Below, in pieces: positions 10,112 through 22,130 of a stretch of DNA of 64,000 bases (position 1 is the first letter of the stretch; each line of letters starts with the position of its first letter). The notes beneath the pieces were generated by a model that did not search any database, had not been told where the DNA came from, and worked only from the letters and a program-made list of their open reading frames with translations. Origin of the DNA: Struthidea cinerea (lineage: Eukaryota > Chordata > Aves > Passeriformes > Corcoracidae); contig VZTI01005564.1 in assembly GCA_013397865.1 (NCBI GenBank), positions 433,810-497,809 on the forward strand, written 5' to 3'. The translations under genes were made by a program, and so were the position numbers.

Positions 10112-13100
10112 GGATTTTTATATCACGGTGGCACCCATGGGCATTGGGTTGTAAAAAGGGCACAGACAGCAGGAACATACAAAAGTGAGAATGGCAATGG
10201 AATTGAATCTATTGCCAAACTGTTTATGGTTTGGTTTAATAGTTCTTGGAAGTTTGAGGGCTCTGTGTTCTTTGTAGGTGGTGGAAACGGGTGGGTGAGT
10301 GAGGAGGAATGACAGAGGTTAGGCTGAAGGAACAGTGAAGCAAGTAATCGCAAATTACATAAACAAAATGTTTAAGACTGGGAGAAACGCAGTTAGCAGG
10401 TGGTGCAGTCTGTGTTTGGCTGTTAGTAAGCCTGGGGTTTCACTTTCCAGCCCCCTGAAAACTGATTTGCACTTGTACAAAGTACACGCACCATGCATCC
10501 TGTTGCATGTTGCTCCTCTCCATGTCCACTGAAGAGGTGTATGTGATTGCCCAAGGTGCAAAACGCAGGTTTGGCCTAAAATCCCGCAGGTGTGTAAGTT
10601 ATCTGTGAGGGCAACAAAATCAAATTATGAAAGGGAGTGAGATACCTGAGCTCCTGTGACACCCCAGCAGTCTGCCAGAAAGACCTCTTGGTTTTTATGG
10701 CCATCACTTGCAGCAGCTGTTACCGCTGCTGCAAGCCCTCCCTCCAGGAGCTGCATGAATGCTGGTGCAAAGCGTGTGGATCTTGTCTTAGATGAGCATT
10801 ATGTAAAGCTGTGCCCTCACAACCGAGGCAGAGCCCAGAGCACCGCTCCCCTGGTCTGCACTTGGCCTTCCCCTGTTGGCAGCATTGTATCCATCTTTAT
10901 CCTCCTAGGGCTGAACAAAAACAGTGATGCTTACAGTTTTACTGAGATCAGTGCAATGCACTATTCTCTTCCTTCCAGCTTATTTTTATTTTTTGGTATC
11001 CAAAATAAAATTGTAGTCGGTTCAATTGATGTGTCTCAGCATTCTTTTAAAAAAAGGAGAAGAAAAAGAAAAAAAAAGCAAAACCATTGTTAGTCTTACC
11101 CATTGTCTGTGAGATTTTTATTTAATGTTCTAAGCCTGGAATATTGTTAAATAAACCAGAAAAATAAGTTAGTTACTAGATTATTTGTCTGATGTGTGGT
11201 CATATCTGCAGCACTTTATGACTTTGAACTCTTCCACATCAGGGGGAGGTTGTATTCTGAGGATTTAAAGCTATGCATTTATTTTCCTTTTGATCCTGTA
11301 AGTTATTTTTTAAAAACGCTGTACAAATCTTTTGGATTAAAAAAAAAAAGAGGATGAAAAATGTTGGAAGTTTAGATGGTTTCTCTCGCTTAAATACGTG
11401 TGGTGTTTTTCATTTATTGACAAGACTTTCTGTTGTTTAGTTGGGTGGAGAAGGAAAATTGCAGAGCTGTTTTAAATATTGCTACAACTTGAGTTAACCC
11501 TGGTGTTACTGCCAAGGGTGGGCCCAGAACACATTTCCTAATAATGCTACTAAGTCAACTTTATGTTTGTGTTTCCTGACAGCTACTTTGAATCCACAGC
11601 CTAACCTTTCCTCATCTCTTCGGTACAGCTGAGACATCTTTTTGAAGGGGCAATAGAGGAACGAACTGCATCTTTTGAGTGCTTTCGTGCTGAAAAAGTG
11701 AATTTTTGCACAGGTTCTCGAAGTATACGTACTGTGTCAAAAGAAGAATTGCCCTTTGTCACCAACTAGGTTTTGCCAATTCAGGGTTAAAACTCAGTGG
11801 TCTAGGTGAGGTTTCTTGGGGTAACAGTATAACTAAAGGGAGTTTTGTGTTTCTGACCAACCCTTGCACGCATTTCACCTCCCTCTGCCATCAGGGATTA
11901 TGTGAAGACAAAGAGAAAAGCCTGAATCATACTGAAATTGAAAAGGTGAATTTTTCCAGCAAACAATGTCTGAAATGCTTTGGTTTAAATGAGGGCAATA
12001 AAGTTTTGTATTATTTATGGAAAGGGTGTCATGTTTTAAGTTTCTATTGCAGCGGTCTCTTAGATTAATTTCAAGCATTTTCTTTAACCAATGTCATGGT
12101 GTCCAATTAGCTTTACAGGAGCCTTTGTAAACAGGCAGGAATATTAAAAGCAAAAGAAACACAAATTGGTTATTTGTAATATTTTATAGGACTTCTGAAA
12201 ACTTAAAAGTGATGTGTAGTTCTTGATTTTTGTCCTTTTTGTGTGACAGCTTAAAAAGAAGGGGCTGCATGAGGACATCATTTCTGAAGGAGGGGAAGTG
12301 CATGGGTATGAACACAGAAATAGTATATTTTACATATTCCATGACAACTGGGTAAAGGAAACTGTATGCTGGATAAATTACATTTTAGTCTCTGCACGCC
12401 CTACTCCTTTTGGTAGTCTCCACTTCTGAGTGTCCTTCTGAAGATCTGGTGATCCTGGTTCTGGTGGTGTTATCTAGTCTAGACTGTCTTTTTATCTCCA
12501 CTGAAAGGACTCTCCTGGTCTCTTAAGTTTTGTGGCTTTTTTTTTTTTTTCCTTTGGACCAGACTATATGGTCTGTCTTGCCATATCTCCTCCAAATTAA
12601 TGTTCTGCTAAATTCAAAACATTTTTAGGGGACGTAGGGAAATTACGGGAATTGGTTTTGCTTTTTTAGTAACATTATTTGGTGCTGTAGAGAGAACTTA
12701 AAGATACAGCTTAATTTTATGTTTGCCTTAAGAGCACATCAGTAAAGCATGTCTTAATGATATTATTTAAACTAATTTCAAAACATCTCACAGTTTATAA
12801 TGCTACTGTTTTTATATATAAAAGAATTTCCTTTAAATTGAACAATAAAAATCAGTTAAATGGATTTTTACTGCAATTGCAGTCCCTTTCAGTGCCCCGA
12901 AGTTGGGTTAAAATGCCATGATGTGAATTGAGTTTAGCATTAAAAAAAATGGAAAAAAAGAAAAACAAACCACTGTCTTTGAGCTTACCTTGTGTTTTAA
13001 AAACACAATTTGATTTATATCTTCCTGAAAATTCAAAGGCTGTTGCAGCAACTGTTTTAAAATGAGAGTCACTCAGAACTTGGAATTGTTAAAATATTAA

Positions 13101-13339
13101 GATTTTTGAGCATTTCTGTTGACATTTCCACACTGAATGGTACTGATTTCTCTTGCTGCCAACAGATCACAAAAGTGATGCTGCCATCTGCAGTGCTTTG
13201 AAATGGTGATCAGATGTATTTTTTTCAGAGGTTTTGAGAAGGCTATTACCTGCTGCACACGTGTGCTGGTTTCCTTGCATCACAATTAGTACTTATTTCC
13301 AGTGACTTGAGTTTACGAAATCTTCTGTCCTGTCCTCTC

Positions 13340-13358
13340 GCCCAGGCCCTGCCTGGGC
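13340..13358. repeat. Perfect GC-rich hairpin, 8-bp arms and 3-nt loop
   Basis: GCCCAGGC (13340-13347) and GCCTGGGC (13351-13358) pair exactly around the loop CCT. Function unknown. Confidence 0.7.
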
Positions 13359-14942
13359 AGAATGCCTGGTGGGAGCAGTAGGGAGGAGAATTCCAGCTTC
13401 TTCTCTTATAGCAAGACTTCTTGGAGAGCAGATGAAATTAAGTTTAAAATGAGTTTAAACTAGTTGCTTATTCCAGTTCACTGGGGCTACAGCACCTGTG
13501 CCATGGTGTGAAAAGGCAGAGCCGATGATGGCTCTCCCGACAGTAATGCACACTGGAACACATGGCTCAGCTGGACCCAAATTGCCTATGTAAGGGGAGT
13601 ATGCTGAGGAATTGAGCTCAGCACAGCTAGGAAACTACACTCAGAGTCAAAGCCATAATAAGCATGTCAGGGTAGAAACAGCATCTGTGCTGGTCTCCTT
13701 TCGGGTGCTGTAAAAAGATACTGGCTTGTGCTGTAGGCCGAAGCTCTGCCTGGGAAATTTTGTGATTATTCAAATAGTTATGCGTTTAACACTGACACAG
13801 AAAAGAGTGTTCTGTGTCATTTAAATAAATATTTTATATAGACAGTAGAGCTACAGTTCCTATTTGATAGATATTTTGGGGGTAACATTTAGAGTGGTTT
13901 TCCTGGAGTAAATGCCATGGTCAGAGGTACACCAAGATTCACCTATCAGAAGCAGTAGGGCAGTCCTGTTTGTAAGTATAACAGAGACAGGAGGGGATAC
14001 TTTCATTTGAAATAAGTGAGAAATGTCTTTATTTTAACACTCTTAGGTAGAAGACTAATTAAAATGCATCCATAAATGTTTGTGATACCCTAATAATTCA
14101 GATACATCTGTAGAGAATTAATCCCTTTGTTCTACTTAGTTCACTGAAAATATGACTGTATTTGTCCATAGCTGCATGGGCATGATGTCATGTTCAACAG
14201 TGCTTCCCCAAACAATGCAGAATAAGGTTATTTTTAAAAAGGCAGTTTCTTTGATTACATACAATCTTCTGTCTGTTCATTGTCCCCAAATACTTGCAGT
14301 TAGGAACGAAAAATTCATTTTTTATTTCTCCAATGGATAGTGCTTTGCTTTTAAATTTGAGTATCACTGTGTCTTTACAGACGCTGAAATTGAAAGAGTT
14401 TCATTCTCCCTCTTTCTTTTTGCCTTTTTTTGTTTGTTTTTTTCTCATGAGTCATCAGTGAGGTTTACAGTGATAGGAATTTGCAGACATAACAAGGAAG
14501 ATGTCAAGTCAGCATCAGGAGAGCTCATGCCAGAAACATCCTGTCCCATGTCGTGAATGCTGTGCTCCAAGGGAAACCTTCATCCTCTCAAACATGACTT
14601 TCTGATGTGTGTGTGAGAGAAAAATAAAGTGCTTTTGCAAGCAATGCATAGTTCTGTTTTAGGGGTGATGGTGCAGTTTGGTGTGAGTTTGTGCTCTGGG
14701 ATGCACTCAGTGGTTTGGCACCAAATAAAAGTTTCTTGAGCACACAGCAGAACTTACATGAACAGATAACAATTAAATGTGAAAAATGTAATTGCTTTAC
14801 TTATGGGAACAGACAGGAAGTGGGTCCATCTAGGGAAAATACTGAAATTTTATCAGGAGTCTCCCGTTCCTGTCTGAGATCCTGATAGCATTTAAAAATG
14901 CTAAGTGACTAACCTTCCTGTAGTCTGACATTTCAGAACTCT

Positions 14943-14960
14943 GTAAAACAATTGTTTTAC
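14943..14960. repeat. 18-bp perfect palindrome
   Basis: GTAAAACAATTGTTTTAC reads the same on both strands. It contains two inverted SOX-like half sites (ACAAT/ATTGT) around a central CAATTG. It may be a protein-binding site or chance. Confidence 0.7.
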
Positions 14961-17900
14961 ACACTTTTTGGTGTTCACATGCTGCTGGCAATGAGCTCTG
15001 TTAGCTTTGAAAAACTCCTGCACTCCCAAATGGCCAGGGAGGAGTTTTCATTAATGAGATCGTGGAGAAGGAGGGAGATTCAAGCTCTTACTGTGACCCA
15101 TCCTCTAGCCTGTGGGAGCCTGGGCTGAAGGGACTGTTTCTGGATATTTTGACACATCAATCTACGTAGATAAACGTTCACATGCAGTCCAAGAACTTGC
15201 CACTGATCGTAAATCTGGCTGGTCCCAAGGGAGCAAGTGCTGGTGAGAAAACCAGTCTTGTGGATGAGTGGAACATGTGTGCAGCATGTATCCCTTCTAT
15301 CCCTCATTCTAAGCCCCACTTTATTTCCTGTGCAGGCAGTAAGTACGCTGGTGCTGCTCTTTGCTGTGTTATTTGCTGTGTGCCTCTTGTATTCCAAGTG
15401 TAAGAATAGGAGAACATGACCTGCGTGTTTTCAAGCCTTGGTGGAGGTAGGCAGAAGTTCACCTGCACTGTTCATGGTTTGCTGCCTGGTTTGCATGAGC
15501 AGTGGGTTGAGGATAGTAACAGCGTTTACCCCGTGGTGCTGGGAATGTAGGACTGGCATTGCTGCTCGGAGATTCCTGTGTACCTGCTCAGAGAAATGAA
15601 GTGAGAAAAGCACAGCCTTGTGCGTGTTGTATCTAAAGGTATGACTCAACGCCCAGGTGGGCTTAAAGTGTTCATGCCCTACCCACACCACTCCACCTCC
15701 TCTTCATAAAAGTTCACAAAGATTTCACAGTTCTTTTTGGACAGATAAATTCAGAGATAATTCATGAAATTATTTGTCAGTTGTTAAGACCATTGCATAC
15801 GGTTTTTGTGCCTTTTTTGGCAAAGCATGCTAGGGTTGATGGAAGATAAAATTCTTATTTTATCCCAGAGACAGCTCTTCCTGCAGTGAGGGGATCAGCT
15901 CAGTCTGCAAAGTTGATTTGTTGGCTTGCACTTCTGCCTTTTCTCTAGGCTGTTTAGGAAAGTTGCTGTGATCCGCAGAGGGAAAAACAGATTCCTCCAG
16001 AGTGTTTTCCTTGTGTTTTTGTGTTGCTGGGGCTGCATTCTGGTCTGCACATGCCTGAAGGAAGGGGATGGGCCAGGGCTTTTGCCCTCATTCTGCTTCT
16101 TCCCTGGGCTAGTTGGCCACCCCAAGAAGAAGATTGTGCAGAAGGTGACGCTGCTGGGTGATGAGTTTGCAAACACCAGGACTACAAAAGGATTCATTGA
16201 TTTTATATTTATATTTAGGCTAAGATTAAAGTGATACAAAATGTGGCCTAAAAAGGTGTCTGCAGAACCCATGCACTAACTCCGTTACTTAGGTGTCCAA
16301 ATACAGATTTAAGGACCTTAACTGCAAAAGCAATCAATCCATTTTGCATGCTGTGCCTTCAGACCCTCTAAAAATGCTGGCATCACAAGTGTGTCTCTTT
16401 TAATATTTTTTAAATAATGGTATTTTGGGGTGGACTGTGTATGAAATGCAAACCACAACTTTTTATTTTTTGTGTGTCCATTTTGTCTTCCATTGTGCTT
16501 CAAAGGTTAGTATCTATAGAATTATTCTGTCTAAAAGCTATTGGAACACTTCGGGTCCCAAATGTAGGTGAGCTTCGGAAGTAAGAGAAGTATTCTCCCC
16601 CACAGCTCACAAGATGAAAGGCTTAATTATTCTGTTGTCGAAAGAGGGAATTGTAACTGCATTTTTTACCAAAAGATGGGAGAATGTGAAGTTTAAATAT
16701 TTACATTTTTTAGGTAAAATTCTGAGTACAAGGCTTAAATGTAAGCACCTCATTTTGTGCCCTTACCTGCATCACAGCAATATGGAACCAGACCTGTGGT
16801 ATTTCAGTGAGGGTGCAAGTGAAAGAACAGCCCTCTTTTACTTAGTCATTATTCTGCTTGTGAGGATGTGTCAGTTTCGATGATTTAGTTGTAACAAGAA
16901 TAAAATCAACAGTTTCAGCAGATGTGAATGAGCATTTTTATTGTGTGGTCCTTCCTTCCTTGATAAACAGGAACTTAGGCTCCTTTGTTAATGTAGAACA
17001 AAGGAAAGGAGGCAAATGGGGGCACAATATTATAGGTGGAAGGTTGGGTGTTTGCTTTGTGCTCGTGCAGCTGAAGCAGTGATGGATTTCAGAGCCAAGT
17101 GGTGGATTCGGTTAATGCATTTGAATCTAAAGGTGGGCAGAAGGTATCTTTGCAAAGGATATATGGTCTTTGTCTACGAGACGGCACCATGCCAAGCAAT
17201 GGCTGGTTGTACAAATTCAAACTTCTGCAGTCTCCTAATCTCTGTGGTTTTGGGGCTATTTGGCCTAAGATCTTCTTGTTTAGGTGATAGAGCAAATTCC
17301 GTTAGCTTTACATCTCTGGTGCTGATGATGAGACGCTGCAACTCAAGAAAATGAGCTAGAAAATGTAATTGTTCTTTTATACCGTAAAAAGAGTTGTTTA
17401 ACCAAATTCCACTCAGCCACACTTCAGAGGAAGGCACTGGAGGTTATAGAAGACTCAGGTGAGGAATGTAAGAGCTTTACCGACAGGGCAGTTGGGTGGA
17501 TGAAGGTCTTGAGTCATGCAGGACCTTGTGTGGACTCCACCATGACACTGCCTGTGTAGGACAAGTTGCACGACCAGAAGTCTCATTTGGTTTAGATGTG
17601 AGTGCTGAAGCAGCCTCATAACATTTTGCAAGGCCAGAAGGCAGGTGGAAGTATTCATGGATCCCATGATGTTATTTTTAGAGATATTTTTGTAGTAGAT
17701 AAGTAATAAGTCAGTTTTCTTAGACCGTGAAAATACTGTCCCATCCCAAATGCTTTACCTGGGGCTCCCTTGTGCAGTGCTGGAGTAGTGTTGAAGTTCC
17801 ATGGGCACTGATGTGTGATTCTCGATTCGACCGAGCTGTGGTATAAGGTTTTAATGCACTGAACAAATGCATTCTTAGGAAATACTACGACATCTGTGTC

Positions 17901-20900
17901 ACTAAGATTATGTGCCTTGCCTTACAGACAGGACAAGGTTCAAGATTTGTGCAGTTAAGAGTAAAAATGTTATATATCCACACACACATGCAGTCCTCTC
18001 TTGCTGTTTGCAGAAACTGTCGCCTGCCAGTGTCAAGCTTTCTATCCTCCAAGTTTCTAAATTACAGAAGTCATTAAAGACAGTGATTTTGGTTTTGCGG
18101 CTTTATCATACTGTATGAATTACTGCATTAAAGTTGCACATGTGGTGGATTATAGCAAGATTCAAATGGGCATATTGCCAGCAAGGAAAAAGAAATATTT
18201 GAGAGCTGTGGTTCCCAAAGCAGATAACAAAAAAGGCAGGGAAGTTCTGCTTCACATGAGGATTGCTTTTAAGAAAAAAGAAAGTGACATATTTTTGTAA
18301 TAAAATGATGACATTTATTTTCATTTCATTGTATTTGTGCTCTGCTAGGAGAGCTTTGATACTTCACAGAACATTCATTGGGCAAGAAAATGACATCCCC
18401 CATCCTAATCAAAACATCCTCTGAGTTGTGTAAAGCTGAGTTAGAGTGCTTGGCTCTGATACACTTCTGCTTTTTGTTGTGTGCCTGTTGTCTGCCAGAG
18501 TATGCTTTCTGGGACATGGACATTTTGCCATCTGAGGGAATGCCTAACCATGATTGCTAATGTTGCTCAATACTTTAAATTAGCCTGGAGAGGAAGAAAA
18601 AAAAGGAAAATTTGGACCAAAAAAATGCACTGAACTTGTTTCTGAAGGACGACCTCGAGGGAATAGTTAAAAACTTTCTTTTTTTTCTTGTTGGCACACA
18701 GGTAACACTGGTAACATGGTTGATATAACTAAACACCCTTTTGACTCTCTGGGGAAAGAGTCTTCCCAGTAAACTCTGCACCGAGTTACCCTCTGATGTG
18801 AACTTCACTGGCGTGAGGAAACGAAGTCACGCCAAATCAAAGCAAAGCTCTGCCACCTCCTGACCTCGCATCTCACGCTGGTGTTTCTCTTGTGTATAAA
18901 CCAGGGACTGAAGTTAATGAACCTTATGAGTGTTCAATGAGTTTGGGATTAAGCTTTTAATCTGCTATGCTGCGAGCAAGGGTTTGATTGCCAGCTCCGG
19001 CTGCCCAGGTGTGATGTGCTGCAGCACAAGGCGGGGATGCACCGTGTTAGCCATTTCTATTGAAACTGCTGATCAGGGCCCAAAGGCCGTGTTCTTTACA
19101 AAGCCAGCCCAGGTGTACTCTGTTCTAGGAAGGCTATTTTTAAAACAAAACAGATAGTTCTGTATAACTATTTTTTAACAAGCATGTCAACCAGTCCTGA
19201 CTGAGGAAATTTCAGATGAGTTGGCGTCAGACCTCATTCTTTAAAAAAAAGTTCAATGGTACCACTGCAAATGGCTTATGAAGTCTGCAACAGTCTAAGA
19301 ATTACACAGAATGAAAGGACTGTAAACAAAATATTACTGGCACTATACTTTCTGCAGACCAGGACTGACACAGTGATGACCTTGTAATTTTTTTACTGAA
19401 TGTATCCCAGTGACAAGGGTGCCTGCAGAGCAATAACTGTTGTCTTTCTGGCAATTGGATATAACCTTGGTAACTGAAAATGGAACATTTGTGCTATGAA
19501 ATGCTTCTTATAGCTGAGGTACAAGGACTTCTTGGACATATTTTTCCAAAATAACATCTTTTTAATGAATAAAGGCATCCAGTTGAATACAGATATCACC
19601 TAATCTGCCTGCTGGAGTGTTTTCATGCTAATTAATACCACCACCTATATGTGCCAGTCTTACTTGTGCATTCCTAACTGGAATCACTGCATTGCATGGC
19701 ATATAATTTTAACATTAAATAGTCTGCTGAAAATTAGTAGGAAAAAGGTCAAGAAATGCAAAATCCATGTTCTCTCAATGATGCTGTACTTCCTAATTAT
19801 ATGATACAGATATTTGAAGAGCAACTAATTTGAGTCAGAAGCAAGTGTCAAGAGCTGCAAATGCTGCCATTAGTAGTGCCTACTAGGTGCTAGCAGAGTT
19901 CTTTGCACTTGGTTGTAGGCATGTGTTCTTCCTGTGGCTTCTCATGGGTTGCTTTTTTGGAGGCAATTATTAAAGACATTATGTGTAGTCATCTAGCACT
20001 CCAAGGAGGAAAGGGATATTTGAAGAAAGAGGGTGTAAACAAAATAGGTGGGTGATGTTGAGGCCTGGGCTTCAGCTTGAGCATGGCCCTGTTAGGGTTG
20101 TACTACAGTGGCATTTGGACTTGTTTGTGCACTAATATAATGACCTTTAATGGGATTTTTGCTATTAACTGTATCTTCTATCCGTCTCTTCCACATCAAT
20201 TTTCAGAGTGATTTTTTTTCCTCAGTATTTACACATTAATACTCATCATAAAGTATTCTAGTGAGGCACGAGTGAAAACTGTGATTTTTTCCCGGTCATC
20301 TAATCCAATTATTAGTTATTGGTTTTTTTCCTTAAAGAAGAAAAAACATACATACCCACATATGTATACAGAAAATTATTGCAATTTAGCAATGAAGTCC
20401 AGTTTTTTCAGTCCAGATTCTTCCAAGCTGCCACCCTCTGCCATAAAGAACAAAGTCATTGGTCTGGCTGACAGCTGGCTTTGCTGGGGACTGTGGGGAC
20501 AGGGACTGAGGCTGAGTGGCTCAGTGAGCAGCGTGTGTCTGGCTGTTCTGCTGGCAGCCTCTCTGCAGGCGTGATCTGTTCCTTGCAAAGGCATCGGGGT
20601 CTGTGTCAAAATGGCTTTGCAGCGTGCTCCTCTGGCTTGGCAGGTGGCGGCTTGGAGGGGAGATGCTGAGACCTCTTCTTCCTGCCCAGTCCCTGACACA
20701 TGCAACTGCAAAAGGGCTGAGTAAATAAAGGGCTGGCAAAGTGCCTGTGCTCCCTAGAGAAATGTCACTGCTGTCACAGGAGTGTAGGTGATGTCATCCT
20801 GGTGCATTGTTCTGGATGTCCCTCTTTGTACTGACAGTGGTCCCATGTGCCTCAGGTTTGACTGCAGCTACTGGTTTTTAACTTGAGCGCTTGTCTTCTC

Positions 20901-21417
20901 CAGGATAAACCTGCATGGAGCTGGCTGTGCTGGGGTAATCCATGCTGAGCAAAGCACTCCCCTGTAAAGGTAGCACAAAGATCAGCAGGGCAGCACCTGC
21001 AGAGCAGCTTATTCAGTAAGAGGATGTTTTCTGTTTCCCAAAGCAAAAGAGGGAGTGTTGGTAATTGCCTGAAGCAGAGTTTGGGCTTTTGCTGGGACAG
21101 CAGCACTGGTCACAGACTGCGTGAGGGCGCAGACGTGTTGGCCAGATGTCCTAGCATGCCTTGGGAGGGAGGTAGTACTGTGGCCGAAATGAAGGTGGTG
21201 TGACGCTCAGCACTGCTGGATTTTCTGTATGGATAGTTGCAAAGCTTCAAGTGCAATAACAAAAGAAAAGCTGATGTAAGGGCTGCAGTAGCTGCTGCTG
21301 CAGCTTGCAGAGTTGGCAGGGGCTCACTTTTCTCTTCTTGCAAGAAGCTGTTCACCTTTTACCTTCTGTATCACCAGAATTTTTTTTGAGAGAGATGCTA
21401 ACTGGTGGCAAAGCCCC

Positions 21418-21465
21418 ACTGGGGAGCTGAGTGTGAGTGCCACTGGAGAACCGAGTGTGAGTGGG
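21418..21465 (+). repeat. Two-copy 24-bp tandem repeat
   Basis: Copies at 21418-21441 and 21442-21465 differ at a few positions and share the core GAGTGTGAGTG. It is a short intronic duplication. Confidence 0.6.
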
Positions 21466-21867
21466 CTGGCTGTTTACACCATGTGTTACAGGGGGCTGAT
21501 GGAGATGCAAGGCTGGAGTCCGGAATAGAAATTGCACTTTAGGGTCATATCCTTGAAATCACCTGGAAGTCAGTGCACAGTGTAAGGCATGCATTTTGAA
21601 TGCCTTGCATATTTATGGAAAAAGGCCCAGAGAGAAAAGTATTGGAAACAGCAGAGAGCTGCCAAACAAGCCACTGCAAGCTCTTGGGCTTTTATTCTTC
21701 AAGCTCTTTTTTTTTTTTACCTCCCCTTGATATGCTTCTTAAAAAGAAAGCTTCATTCAAATTATTTTAATTATTTAACACACAACAGAAATGAGCTGTA
21801 ACTTTTTGCTGTTCAGTGTGAGGTGGAGTAAAAGTGCTGTGTGTAGTCAACCACCGTCTGTTGGCTT

Positions 21868-22130
21868 AGAATCATAGGTTCGTTTAGGTTGGAAGAGACC
21901 CACAAGATCATCAGGTCCAAACATAAACCCAGCACCACCATGTTCACCAGCAAACCATTGCTCTAAGTGCCACATCCACATGTTTTTTGAACACTTCTCT
22001 GGGCATCCTGTTCCAATGCCTTCAATATTTCAATGAAGAAATTGTTCCTAATATCTAATCTAAACCTCCCCTGGCAGAAGGTCAGGCCATTTTATCTGGT
22101 CCTGTCACTGTCACGTGGCTAGATGAGGTC
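21868..22130 (-). mobile_element. CR1 LINE 3' fragment
   Basis: The + strand begins with AGAATCATAGG...AGGTTGGAAGAGACC and continues through the block that reads CTTCTCTGGGCATCCTGTTCC, the antisense of the CR1 3' end. The element is therefore on the - strand, with its 3' tail at the left. It is heavily 5'-truncated, the rule for CR1, and the right boundary is approximate. No coding capacity remains. Confidence 0.9.

Larger units (their letters stand above)
8660..21867 (+). other. DHRSX intron 1, segment between ZBED1 and the first CR1
   Basis: No exon of a known gene is recognisable here. The proximal part may include a longer ZBED1 3' UTR. It holds an assembly gap (10035-10111), a purine-rich GGGA-type tract near 9390-9432, perfect inverted repeats at 13340-13358 and 14943-14960, and a two-copy 24-bp tandem repeat at 21418-21465. 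Open frames of up to 145 codons (for example 10656-11093) lack domain motifs or splice context and look like chance. Confidence 0.6.

Noticed and set aside
10656..11093. 145-codon + strand open frame
   Set aside because: Its composition follows local low-complexity sequence and ends in an A-rich run giving KKRRRKRKKKQ. No homology is recognised.
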